Origin: Micrococcales bacterium 73-13
GTDB taxonomy: Bacteria; Actinomycetota; Actinomycetes; Actinomycetales; Microbacteriaceae
Direction of reading: 5' to 3'
Assembly (NCBI GenBank): GCA_001898855.1
Contig: MKVN01000038.1
Location: 1 to 49,967 of the forward strand
DNA: 49,967 nt
Position numbers and translations under genes: made by a program. Positions within the stretch are counted from its first letter, which is position 1. Every line of letters begins with the position of its first letter. Under the pieces are notes generated by a model. That model saw nothing but the letters and a program-made list of their open reading frames with translations, did not search any database and was not told the origin of the DNA. This document shows positions 7,690 to 15,211 of the stretch, piece by piece.

Positions 7690-8066
7690 GGGATCACCTC
7701 TGCTTCGTCGTTGCTCATTCTACCTCCCCGGTCCGCTCCCGCCCCGGACCCGCTCCCTGCTGTTCGCGGGGTCGGGACGGAGGGTGCAACATCCGAGCGC
7801 AGCGACGTGGTGTTGCGGCATCCGCCACGACCCCGCAAGCTGGTAGAGCGGGTCAGGCGCGGGAACGTGAGTTCGCTACTCGGCACACTCGGCAGGCGCG
7901 CAGAGGCACCAGGATTACCCGCCTCTGGAGGGGCGCAAACGTGGCAACATTTTGGCAACGAACGCTGACGACAGGACTTTCCGCGACGCACTCGACGCAC
8001 ACGGAACCCCAGTAAACACAGGGCAGAACCGGGTCGGGCACGCAGTTCCGGGGGAGCCTATTCCCC
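7690..8066. other. Noncoding island end (377 bases)
   Basis: No credible gene is seen here: open frames are short and have no recognisable domain. It holds repeat copy B (7744-7789) and two GGCAAC direct repeats 11 bases apart (7943-7948 and 7954-7959), close to the tRNA remnant. The base composition is more AT-rich around 7940-8030 than in the core genes. This stretch is probably the attachment arm of the integrated element. Confidence 0.5.
7744..7789. repeat. Structured direct repeat, copy B
   Basis: This is the partner of the repeat at 6008-6053. After the shared GACCCGC/GCGGGGTC hairpin it has a further inverted repeat, GCAACA...TGTTGC, followed by GGCATCCG. Copy A has a related but different ATGCC...GGCAT pair at the same place, so pairing may be kept while sequence changes. 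Confidence 0.7.
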
Positions 8067-8106
8067 TCTCACGGCGGTAACGCGGGTTCGAATCCCGCTG
8101 GGGTCA
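8067..8106 (+). tRNA. tRNA-Glu(CTC) 3' half, attachment-site remnant (not a functional tRNA)
   Basis: The sequence gives the anticodon loop CTCTCAC (8066-8072), the anticodon 3' stem GGCGG, a T arm with stem GCGGG/CCCGC (8082-8086, 8094-8098) around TTCGAAT, then the acceptor strand TGGGGTC and discriminator A (8106). The strand would pair with GGCCCCA, as in tRNA-Glu. No D arm, 5' acceptor or 5' anticodon stem lies upstream. Integration of a mobile element at a tRNA 3' end leaves this kind of partial copy at the far junction. Confidence 0.8.
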
Positions 8107-8115
8107 CCGCACAGG

Positions 8116-8144
8116 AAACCCCCGGTCATCCCGGGGGTTTTCTC
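8116..8144. terminator. Bidirectional intrinsic terminator
   Basis: A perfect 10-base-pair stem AAACCCCCGG (8116-8125) and CCGGGGGTTT (8131-8140) with loop TCATC is followed by a T. The A run on the left acts as the U tract for the minus strand. It can end mesD transcription from the right and tRNA-Glu transcription from the left. Confidence 0.85.
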
Positions 8145-8151
8145 GTCGGAG

Positions 8152-9180
8152 CTAGGCGAGCTCCTCGCGGACGACGGCCGCGCCCGCGCTCAGCGCGCGC
8201 AGCTTCCCGAGCGCGACGTCCCGGGGCAGGGGCGCCATGCCGCAGTTCGTGCTCGGGAGGAGCCGGTCCGCGTCGACGAACTCGAGCGCGCTCCGGAGGG
8301 TGTCGGCGACCTCCTCCGGGGTCTCGATCGTCTCGCTCGCGACGTCGACGGCGCCGAGCATGACCTTCTTGCCGCGGACGAGCTCGATGAGCTCCATCGG
8401 GACATGGGAGCGGTGGCACTCCAGCGAGACGATGTCGATGGCGGAGCGCTGCAGGAGCGGGAGCGACTCCTCGTACTGCCGCCACTGCGACCCGAGGGTC
8501 GCCTTCCAGTCGGTGTTCGCCTTGATCCCGTAGCCGTAGCAGATGTGCACGGCGGTCTCCGCGCGCAGTCCCTCCGCCGCCCGCTCCAGCGCCGCGACCC
8601 CCCAGTCCCGCACCTCGTCGAAGAAGACGTTGAACGCGGGCTCGTCGAACTGGATGACGTCGACCCCCACCGCCTCGAGCTCCCTCGCCTCCTGATTGAG
8701 GATCGCCGCGAACTCCCAGGCCAGCTGCTCGCGGCTGCGGTAGTGGTCGTCGTAGAGCGTGTCGACCATCGTCATCGGACCGGGGAGCGCCCACTTGATC
8801 GGCTGATCGGTCTGACCGCGCAGGAACCTCGCGTCGTCGACGAACACGGGCCGCTCGCGACCGACCGCCCCGACGACGGTCGGCACGCTCGCGTCGTAGC
8901 GATCACGGATCCGGACCGTCTCGCGTCGCTCGAAGTCGACCCCGCTGAGATGCTCGATGAACGTCGTGACGAAGTGCTGGCGGGTCTGCTCCCCGTCGCT
9001 GAGGATGTCGATGCCGCCATGGCGCTGCTCCTGGACCGCGACGCGCAGCGCGTCCTGCTTGCCCTCGATCAGGGCGTCACCCTGCAGCTTCCAGGGAGAC
9101 CAGAGGGTCTCCGGCTGCGCGAGCCATGACGGCTTCGGCAGGCTGCCGACGATCGAGGTGGGCAGCAGTGCGTGCGTCAT
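8152..9180 (-). CDS. mesD: Folate-independent methionine synthase, core-MetE family MesD
   Basis: The 342-residue protein covers only the catalytic C-terminal barrel of cobalamin-independent methionine synthase (MetE) and has no N-terminal folate-binding half. It contains IVGSLPKP, LSDGEQ, KWALPGPMTM, QFDEPAF, HICYG, LECHRS and STNCGMAPL. The HxC (HIC), Glu and final Cys are the zinc/homocysteine ligands of MetE. Genes of this type next to a DUF1852 gene are the MesD/MesX pair known to make methionine from homocysteine with a non-folate methyl donor. GGAGAAGGA stands before the ATG. It is the second gene after mesX. Methyl donor unknown. Confidence 0.85.
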   Translation of the reverse strand: MTHALLPTSIVGSLPKPSWLAQPETLWSPWKLQGDALIEGKQDALRVAVQEQRHGGIDILSDGEQTRQHFVTTFIEHLSGVDFERRETVRIRDRYDASVPTVVGAVGRERPVFVDDARFLRGQTDQPIKWALPGPMTMVDTLYDDHYRSREQLAWEFAAILNQEARELEAVGVDVIQFDEPAFNVFFDEVRDWGVAALERAAEGLRAETAVHICYGYGIKANTDWKATLGSQWRQYEESLPLLQRSAIDIVSLECHRSHVPMELIELVRGKKVMLGAVDVASETIETPEEVADTLRSALEFVDADRLLPSTNCGMAPLPRDVALGKLRALSAGAAVVREELA

Positions 9181-10189
9181 CGATGATCCTTCTCCGGTGA
9201 TCCGAGTGGGAGGGGTAGTCGGCGGCCCATCGCTCCAGCAGCTCCCGGTGCGGCTTCACGAAGTGCTCCTCCGCGTACCTGCCCTGCTTGATCGCGAGCT
9301 GGCTGCGCTCGACGCGGTCGTAGGCGACCTGGGTCCGCGAGTAGTCCTGATGCTCCAGGCTGGGTCGGAGGATGTCCGCGGCGGCCGAGTTCGCGTTGTA
9401 GATCTCCGGTCGATAGATCTTCTGGAACGTCTCCATCGTGCTGACGGTGCCGATCAGCTGCAGGTTGGAGTAGTCGCCGAGCAGATCGCCGCGGAAGTAG
9501 AACGCGAGCGGCGCCACGCCGCCGGGCGGCAGGAAGTACCGGACCTGCAGCCCCATCTTCCCGAAGTACTCGTCGGTCAGCGAGTGCTCGTCCTGCCGGT
9601 ACTCGACGCCGAGGATCGGGTGGTGGTTCCCGGTCCGGCGATACGTCTTGCTCGTCGAGACGCTGATGCAGATCACGGGCGGCGTCGGGAAGCGCTCCCG
9701 GTACGCGGCGGAGTCGAGGAAGTGCCGGAACAGCTTGCCGTGCAGGTCGCCGAAGTCGTCGGGGACGGCGCGCTCGGTCGCGGCCCCGTCGACCGCCGGC
9801 AGCAGCACGCTGAAGTCGAAGTCGCGGAGGTAGGACGAGAGGTTGTTCCCCACGATCCCGCGGCGGCGCTCGCCCGTCCGCCGGTCGACGATCCCGATGT
9901 CCAGGACCTCGAGCAGTGGGAACTCCCGATCCTCGCCCTCCGCGGCGAACCGCAGCTCGACGGAGACGATCTCGAGCTCGACGGCGTAGCGGTCCCGGTG
10001 CGGGTTGTCCCAGTGCGCGAGATCGTTGAACCGGCGGTCGATCATCGTCAGGGCGTTGCGGAGGTTCTGCCGACGGTGCTCGCCCCGGGCCAGGTTGGCG
10101 AAGTTCGTGGTGAGCCGGGAGCTGTCGGACGGCGAGTAGTCCTCGTCGAAGCGGGTGGTCGTGATGCGGAACGCGAACTCGTTCGCCAT
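9077..10189 (-). CDS. mesX: DUF1852 protein, MesX partner of MesD
   Basis: The protein begins MANEFAFRITTTRFDEDY and contains TNFANLARGE and ALTMIDRRFNDLAHWDNP, strongly conserved in DUF1852. The family is required for MesD-type methionine synthesis, with unknown chemistry. The frame also offers an ATG at 10249, 20 codons upstream, but 10189 fits the family start. The family core seems to end near ERWAADYP, yet the frame runs on about 40 codons and overlaps mesD by 104 bases. In another frame a TGA would overlap the mesD ATG exactly. A late frameshift or a natural extension is therefore possible. Confidence 0.8.
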   Translation of the reverse strand: MANEFAFRITTTRFDEDYSPSDSSRLTTNFANLARGEHRRQNLRNALTMIDRRFNDLAHWDNPHRDRYAVELEIVSVELRFAAEGEDREFPLLEVLDIGIVDRRTGERRRGIVGNNLSSYLRDFDFSVLLPAVDGAATERAVPDDFGDLHGKLFRHFLDSAAYRERFPTPPVICISVSTSKTYRRTGNHHPILGVEYRQDEHSLTDEYFGKMGLQVRYFLPPGGVAPLAFYFRGDLLGDYSNLQLIGTVSTMETFQKIYRPEIYNANSAAADILRPSLEHQDYSRTQVAYDRVERSQLAIKQGRYAEEHFVKPHRELLERWAADYPSHSDHRRRIIDDARTAAHLDRRQPAEAVMARAAGDPLVSLEAAG

Positions 10190-10288
10190 GAGCGGCCAAT
10201 CCGATGGTCGGTCGACCGGGCTCGGCCTTGCGGGATTCGGTGCATCCATCGTGCGGGCGCATCGCAGCCATCAGGTAACTCAATCTGT

Positions 10289-10304
10289 CTATGGGTCACC
10301 ATAG
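10289..10304. promoter_or_regulatory. Palindromic LysR-type operator between mesX and its regulator
   Basis: CTATGGGTCACCATAG is a perfect inverted repeat (CTATGG/CCATAG, 4-base centre). Its right end runs into TAGGCT (10302-10307), the likely -10 box of the regulator gene, whose ATG follows 6 bases later. Binding here would repress the regulator and could activate mesX on the other strand, as is common for LysR-family loci. Confidence 0.6.
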
Positions 10305-10313
10305 GCTGTGGCT

Positions 10314-11255
10314 ATGTCTCAAGGAACGAGCGGCGTCACGCTGCAGCAGCTCCACTACTTCATCGAGGTCGCCGCCGAGGGGTCGATCACCGCCGCCGCC
10401 GAACTGCTCTACGTCGCCCAGCCGACGATGTCCGCGGCGATGAAGGACCTCGAGACCCGGGTGGGACGCACCCTGCTCCTCCGCTCCGCCCGCGGTGTCA
10501 CGCTCACCGTCGACGGGGTGGAGTTCCTCGGATACGCCAGGCAGGTCGTCGAGCAGGTGGCGCTCCTCGAGCAGCGCTACCTCGGTCGACCGCCGTCGCG
10601 ACGCCTGCTCGGGGTGTCGGCGCAGCACTACTCGTTCGCGGTCGACGCGTTCGTCCGGATGGTGAGGGGCAGCGGGGCGGCCGAGTACGAGTTCTCCCTG
10701 CGCGAGACCCGCACCTGGGACATCATCGAGGACGTCCGGACGCTGCGCAGCGAGCTCGGCATCCTCTACCGGAGCGACTTCAACCGGAAGGTCATCGACA
10801 AGCTGCTCCGGGACTCCGGGCTCGCGTTCCACCCGATCTTCCTCGCCGAGCCGCACATCTTCGTCTCCCGGAGGAACCCGCTCGTCTCCCGAGACCGCGT
10901 CGGGCTCGCCGATCTCGCCGACCTGCCGCGGCTCACCTTCGACCAGGGGGCGAACAACTCGTTCTACTTCGCCGAGGAGATCCTCTCCACCCTGTCGAGC
11001 AGACAGGAGATCCGGGTCTCCGACCGAGCGACGATCTTCAGCCTCATGATCGGGCTCGACGGCTACACGATCTCGACGGGCATCATCAGCGACGACCTCG
11101 ACCCGGAGATCGTCGCCATCCCGCTCGACGTCGAGGAACGCATCGAGATCGGCTGGATCAGCCACGCCGCGATCCCGCTCACCGAGCAGGCGCAGCGCTA
11201 CCTCGCCGAGGTGCGGGCCGTCGTCTCGGGCTTCGGCGTGGCGCTGCTCGGCTAG
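10314..11255 (+). CDS. LysR-family transcriptional regulator, likely of mesXD
   Basis: The 313-residue protein has an N-terminal helix-turn-helix (residues 7-65, LQQLHYFIEVAAEGSITAAA, then VAQPTMSAAMKDLETRVGRTL) and a C-terminal LysR effector domain. The ATG at 10314 is preferred over the in-frame GTG at 10308 because it lies 6 bases after the -10 box TAGGCT. It diverges from mesX with a palindromic operator between them. Its effector may be methionine, homocysteine, SAM or a sulfur signal; the sequence does not decide this. Confidence 0.88.
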   Translation: MSQGTSGVTLQQLHYFIEVAAEGSITAAAELLYVAQPTMSAAMKDLETRVGRTLLLRSARGVTLTVDGVEFLGYARQVVEQVALLEQRYLGRPPSRRLLGVSAQHYSFAVDAFVRMVRGSGAAEYEFSLRETRTWDIIEDVRTLRSELGILYRSDFNRKVIDKLLRDSGLAFHPIFLAEPHIFVSRRNPLVSRDRVGLADLADLPRLTFDQGANNSFYFAEEILSTLSSRQEIRVSDRATIFSLMIGLDGYTISTGIISDDLDPEIVAIPLDVEERIEIGWISHAAIPLTEQAQRYLAEVRAVVSGFGVALLG

Positions 11256-11280
11256 CCTCGAACGCGCGGATCGCCCCGAC

Positions 11281-11315
11281 GGACGGGCCCGGTCGGCCCG
11301 GGGCCCTCGCCGTCC
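11281..11315. terminator. Candidate hairpin between convergent genes
   Basis: GGACGG (11281-11286) can pair with CCGTCC (11310-11315), continued by GCCC/GGGC with a small bulge. It lies between the stops of the LysR gene and the esterase. There is no T tract, so this is only a candidate. Confidence 0.35.
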
Positions 11316-11325
11316 GGGCCTCCCG

Positions 11326-11979
11326 TCAGGCCTCCAGCCGCGCCTTCAGGAACGCGGTGAGGTCGACGAGCTCGTCCGGGACGACGGCGTGCACGTCACC
11401 CGGATAGACGTGCTCGGCGTCCGGCGCGATCGGGGCGAGCGCCGCTCGCGTCGCCTCGATGTAGGCCGGCGCGATCGCCGGGTCCCCCTCGGTGCGCCCC
11501 CAGAACACGGCCGGCCGCAGCTCGGCGAGCCGGTCGTCGGCCGGCGCCGCGGTCGGCAGCCAGTAGCCGCCGAGGGTGACCACGGCGTCCCACCGCTCGG
11601 GCGCGGTGCGCAGCAGATGCAGCGTGAGCGCCGCGCCCTGGCTGAATCCGGCGACCGCGAGCCGGGAGGGCGCGCCGCGCTCGGCGACGACGGCGTCGAG
11701 CCAGTCGAGCAAGGCTCCGGTCGTCTCCGCCTCTTGGCCGGCCAGGGGCCGGATCCGCTCGTCGACGTCGTACCAGCCGTAGCCGCCGGCGAGCGGCGCA
11801 CGGGACGGCCGCGGGCCGCGCAGCGCCGCCGTGACGATGCCGGGGGCGACCGCCTCCGCGATCCCGGCGAGCCCGTGCTCGTCCTGCCCGTAGCCGTGCA
11901 GCAGCACGAGCAGCGGCCGGCCGTCGAGGCGGCCGGGGTCCGACCACTCGACGAGGTCCGGGTCGATCGCGACGGCCAT
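11326..11979 (-). CDS. Alpha/beta hydrolase (phospholipase/carboxylesterase family)
   Basis: The 217-residue serine hydrolase resembles the bacterial carboxylesterase/phospholipase_2 group. It has the oxyanion motif LLHGYGQDEHG, the nucleophile elbow AGFSQGAAL, the acid in WGRTEGDPAIA and the His in GDVHAVVPDE. The open frame extends further upstream, but the ATG at 11979 begins the domain and overlaps the stop of the 2TM gene in TGATG. The two are therefore coupled. Natural substrate unknown; small carboxylic esters are typical for the family. Confidence 0.85.
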   Translation of the reverse strand: MAVAIDPDLVEWSDPGRLDGRPLLVLLHGYGQDEHGLAGIAEAVAPGIVTAALRGPRPSRAPLAGGYGWYDVDERIRPLAGQEAETTGALLDWLDAVVAERGAPSRLAVAGFSQGAALTLHLLRTAPERWDAVVTLGGYWLPTAAPADDRLAELRPAVFWGRTEGDPAIAPAYIEATRAALAPIAPDAEHVYPGDVHAVVPDELVDLTAFLKARLEA

Positions 11980-12275
11980 CAGGCGCCGGTGCGGGGGTCG
12001 CCGCCGCGCCGCCGCACCTCGGCGTCGATCGCGTCCGAGCTGATCGGCCGGCCGAGCGGGCCGTAGACGTTGAGCGCGTGGAAGGCGATCGCGATGGCGA
12101 ACGCGATGCCGGGCCACATCGGCCAGAAGTAGCCGTGCCAGTTGCTGGTGAGCGCCCACACGGCGGTGATGATGAGGAAGACGATGACGAGCGTGATCGT
12201 CGAGGACCAGAACTGCCGCTGGTTCCTGAGATGCTTCTCCGCCTGCGCGCGGATGTCGTCGGAGTCGTTGGACAT
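11979..12275 (-). CDS. Small 2TM-domain protein
   Basis: The 98-residue protein has a charged N-terminus (MSNDSDDIRAQAEKHLRNQRQF), then two hydrophobic helices (about 25-43 and 52-72) and a charged C-terminal tail. This is the layout of short 2TM-domain proteins of unknown function. TACGCT (12287-12282) stands 6 bases before the ATG, so transcription probably starts at the start codon. The stop overlaps the esterase start. Confidence 0.75.
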   Translation of the reverse strand: MSNDSDDIRAQAEKHLRNQRQFWSSTITLVIVFLIITAVWALTSNWHGYFWPMWPGIAFAIAIAFHALNVYGPLGRPISSDAIDAEVRRRGGDPRTGA

Positions 12276-12324
12276 GGCGTCAGCGTACCCGAGGCCGTGC
12301 GCCCCGGCTCGGCCTCGGCGCCGC

Positions 12325-12359
12325 TTGGCCGCGCACGGACGCCGCGTCATGATGGTCCC
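12325..12359 (+). promoter_or_regulatory. Leaderless promoter of the FHA gene
   Basis: TTGGCC (12325-12330) and CATGAT (12348-12353) are 17 bases apart. GTG at 12360 follows 6 bases after the -10. This spacing decides the start. Confidence 0.5.
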
Positions 12360-13085
12360 GTGGCGGGCGTCGTGATGCGGGACTCCGGGCCGGTCTGCGC
12401 GGCCTGCGGCCAGCCGGTCGATCCGGCGGGCTTCGTCTGCCTCGGCTGCGGGTCGGCGCTGCAGACGCCGGGATCGCCGCCGCTGCCGCCGGGGGTCGCG
12501 TCGGCACCTCCGGTCGGCGCGACCGCCGCGCCGGCTGCCCCGCCGGCTGCCCCGTCGGCGCTGCCGCCGCCGGCCTGGGACGTCAGGACGCTCGGCCACA
12601 CCGACTCGGCGACCGTCCGGACCCCGCTGCCGCCGCTGCCGCCGCTCCCGCCGGCTCCCGCCGCCGCGTCGCCGTCCCTCGCCGCCGAGCCGCCGGCCGA
12701 CGACCCGTCGGACGCCGAGGACCGCACCGTCGTGATCGCCCGCCGCCCGAGGGCCGAGTGGGCGCTGCGGCTCGCCTCGGGGGAGCGCGTCCCGGTCGAC
12801 GGCGTGCTGCTGCTGGGCCGCCGGCCGGACCCGGCGGCCGCACCGGCCGGGGCGCGGACGGTCGCGATCGACGACCCGGCGCGCACCGTCTCCCGCACCC
12901 ACCTCGTCGTCGAGCCGCGGCCGGGCGACGGCCTGCTGCTCCGGGACCTCTCGAGCGCGAACGGCATCGTCCTGCTCGGCGCCGACGGCTCGAGCGCGGA
13001 GATCGAGCCGGGCGGCGAGGCGCGCGTCGCGGAGGCCTGCACGCTCGTCCTCGGCGCCGTCGAGATCGGCGTCGAGCCCTGCTGA
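12360..13085 (+). CDS. Zinc-ribbon and FHA-domain protein
   Basis: The 241-residue protein starts with a zinc ribbon (Cys13, Cys16, Cys27, Cys30). A long Pro/Ala-rich linker follows (about 35-125), then a C-terminal FHA domain (about 138-235) with [16 protein letters not shown] and [13 protein letters not shown] domains bind phosphothreonine. In actinobacteria such proteins often report Ser/Thr kinase signalling in cell-wall or secretion pathways. The GTG at 12360 is set by promoter spacing; an in-frame ATG at 12375 is the alternative. No kinase gene is adjacent, so the partner is unknown. Confidence 0.8.
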   Translation: MAGVVMRDSGPVCAACGQPVDPAGFVCLGCGSALQTPGSPPLPPGVASAPPVGATAAPAAPPAAPSALPPPAWDVRTLGHTDSATVRTPLPPLPPLPPAPAAASPSLAAEPPADDPSDAEDRTVVIARRPRAEWALRLASGERVPVDGVLLLGRRPDPAAAPAGARTVAIDDPARTVSRTHLVVEPRPGDGLLLRDLSSANGIVLLGADGSSAEIEPGGEARVAEACTLVLGAVEIGVEPC

Positions 13086-13138
13086 GCCGCTCCGACGCGC
13101 ACCGGGCTCCGCCCCGGTTCCGCGCGGGTCCGCCTGGG

Positions 13139-13144
13139 TAGACT
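13139..13144 (+). promoter_or_regulatory. -10 box of leuC (leaderless)
   Basis: TAGACT ends 6 bases before the leuC ATG, so the transcript should begin at or next to the start codon. An upstream inverted repeat, ACCGGG (13101-13106)/CCCGGT (13113-13118), may end the FHA transcript. Confidence 0.55.
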
Positions 13145-13150
13145 GGAGCA

Positions 13151-14587
13151 ATGCCAGCAGCCCCCAGGACGCTCGCCGAGAAGATCTGGGACGCCCACGT
13201 CGTGAAGAAGGGCGAGCTCGGAGAGCCGGACCTCATCTACATCGACCTGCACCTCGTCCACGAGGTCACCAGCCCGCAGGCCTTCGACGGCCTGCGCCAG
13301 GCGGACCGGCCGGTGCGGCGGCTCGACCTGACGATCGCGACCGAGGACCACAACACCCCGACGCTGGCCATCGACAAGCCGATCGCCGACCCGACCAGTC
13401 GGGCGCAGATCGAGGCGCTGCGGCGCAACACGGCCGAGTTCGGCGTCCGCATCCACTCGCTCGGCGACGTCGAGCAGGGCATCGTCCACGTCGTCGGCCC
13501 CCAGCTCGGCCTCACCATGCCGGGCATCACGGTCGTCTGCGGCGACTCGCACACCTCGACGCACGGCGCGTTCGGCGCCATGGCGTTCGGCATCGGCACC
13601 TCCGAGGTCGAGCACGTGCTCGCGACGCAGACGCTGCCGCTCAAGCCGTTCAAGACCATGGCGGTCACCGTGAACGGGACGCTGCGCCCCGGGGTGAGCG
13701 CGAAGGACATCATCCTCGCGGTCATCGCGAAGATCGGCATCGGCGGGGCGCAGGGCCACGTCATCGAGTACCGCGGCTCGGCCATCCGCGCCCTCTCGAT
13801 GGAGGGCCGCATGACGATCTGCAACATGTCGATCGAGGCCGGCGCCCGGGCCGGCATGGTGGCCCCGGACGAGACGACGCTCGCCTACGTCAAGGACAAG
13901 CCGCACGCGCCGCAGGGCGCCGACTGGGACGAGGCGGTCGCCTACTGGCGCACGCTCGCGACCGACGAGGGCGCGGACTTCGACGCCGAGGTGGTGCTCG
14001 ACGCCGACTCGCTCGAGCCCTTCGTCACCTGGGGGACGAACCCCGGCCAGGGCGTCTCGCTCGGCGAGGCGGTGCCCGACCCGGCGCACCTGATCGACCC
14101 CGTCGAGAAGTCGTCCGCCGAGCGCGCGCTCGAGTACATGGACCTCGCCCCCGGCACCCGGATGAAGGACATCGCGGTCGACGCCGTGTTCATGGGCTCC
14201 TGCACGAACTCCCGGATCGAGGACCTGCGCGCCTTCGCCTCCGTGATCAAGGGGCGCAGGAAGGCCGACGGGGTGCGCGTGATGGTCGTGCCCGGGTCCG
14301 CGCGGGTGCGGATCGAGGCCGAGGCGGAGGGCATCGACAAGATCGTCGAGGACTTCGGCGGCGAGTGGCGGTTCGCCGGCTGCTCGATGTGCCTCGGCAT
14401 GAACCCCGACCAGCTCGCGCCCGGCGAGCGCTGCGCGTCGACCTCGAACCGGAACTTCGAGGGCCGGCAGGGCAAGGGCGGCCGCACCCACCTGGTGAGC
14501 CCGCTGGTCGCCGCCGCGACCGCGGTGCGCGGCACCCTCTCGAGCCCATGGGATCTCGGGATCGACCTGCCTGCGGAGGTGCGCTGA
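13151..14587 (+). CDS. leuC: 3-isopropylmalate dehydratase large subunit
   Basis: LeuC with LeuD isomerises 2-isopropylmalate to 3-isopropylmalate in leucine synthesis. The 478-residue aconitase-fold protein carries the 4Fe-4S ligands Cys351 (MGSCTNSR), Cys411 and Cys414 ([10 protein letters not shown]), plus [13 protein letters not shown] and [13 protein letters not shown]. Length and motifs are normal. It starts the leu pair from a leaderless promoter and overlaps leuD in TGATG. Confidence 0.97.
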   Translation: MPAAPRTLAEKIWDAHVVKKGELGEPDLIYIDLHLVHEVTSPQAFDGLRQADRPVRRLDLTIATEDHNTPTLAIDKPIADPTSRAQIEALRRNTAEFGVRIHSLGDVEQGIVHVVGPQLGLTMPGITVVCGDSHTSTHGAFGAMAFGIGTSEVEHVLATQTLPLKPFKTMAVTVNGTLRPGVSAKDIILAVIAKIGIGGAQGHVIEYRGSAIRALSMEGRMTICNMSIEAGARAGMVAPDETTLAYVKDKPHAPQGADWDEAVAYWRTLATDEGADFDAEVVLDADSLEPFVTWGTNPGQGVSLGEAVPDPAHLIDPVEKSSAERALEYMDLAPGTRMKDIAVDAVFMGSCTNSRIEDLRAFASVIKGRRKADGVRVMVVPGSARVRIEAEAEGIDKIVEDFGGEWRFAGCSMCLGMNPDQLAPGERCASTSNRNFEGRQGKGGRTHLVSPLVAAATAVRGTLSSPWDLGIDLPAEVR

Positions 14588-15183
14588 TGGATGCGTTCAC
14601 GACCGTCACCGGCCCGGCCGTGCCGCTGATGCGGAACACGGTCGACACCGACCAGATCATCCCCGCCGTCTTCCTCAAGCGGATCACGAAGACCGGCTAC
14701 GACGACGGCCTCTTCCACCTCTGGCGCCAGGAGCCGGGCTTCGTCCTCAACGACCCCGCCTACGCGAGCGGGACGGTGCTCTTCGCCGGCCCCGACTTCG
14801 GCGTGGGCTCCAGCCGCGAGCACGCCGTCTGGGCGCTGCGCGACTACGGCTTCCGCGCCGTCTTCAGCCCCCGATTCGGCGACATCTTCCAGGGCAACTC
14901 CGGGAAGCAGGGCCTGCTCACGGGCGTGCTCGCCGAGGACGTCATCGAGCGCGTCTGGGAGCGCATCCTGGAGGAGCCCGGGATCGACGCGACCGTCGAC
15001 CTGCACGCCCGCACCGTCACCGTGGGCGAGGTCACCGCCGTCTTCGAGATCGACGACTACACTCGGTGGCGCCTCCTGGAGGGGCTCGACGACATCGGGC
15101 TGACCCTTCGCGACGAGGACGCCATCGCCGAGTTCGAGACGAAGCGGCCGTCGTGGCTCCCGACGACGCTCCCGGCGAGGTAG
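14587..15183 (+). CDS. leuD: 3-isopropylmalate dehydratase small subunit
   Basis: The 198-residue swivel-domain subunit completes the LeuCD enzyme. It shows NTDxD-like [16 protein letters not shown] near the N-terminus, [14 protein letters not shown] as the substrate-binding loop, and [15 protein letters not shown]. The ATG is one base inside the leuC stop, so the subunits are translationally coupled. murA follows 28 bases after its stop. Confidence 0.97.
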   Translation: MDAFTTVTGPAVPLMRNTVDTDQIIPAVFLKRITKTGYDDGLFHLWRQEPGFVLNDPAYASGTVLFAGPDFGVGSSREHAVWALRDYGFRAVFSPRFGDIFQGNSGKQGLLTGVLAEDVIERVWERILEEPGIDATVDLHARTVTVGEVTAVFEIDDYTRWRLLEGLDDIGLTLRDEDAIAEFETKRPSWLPTTLPAR

Positions 15184-15211
15184 GACCGGCGGGGACGCCC
15201 GGAAGGCGCGG

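Noticed and set aside
7686-8000. Minus-strand ORF of 104 codons near the island end
   Set aside because: No ribosome-binding site or domain; Pro/Ser/Arg-rich composition and overlap with the repeat suggest noncoding DNA.
8041-8106. Complete tRNA-Glu gene
   Set aside because: The 5' acceptor strand, D arm and 5' anticodon stem are missing; only the 3' half can fold.
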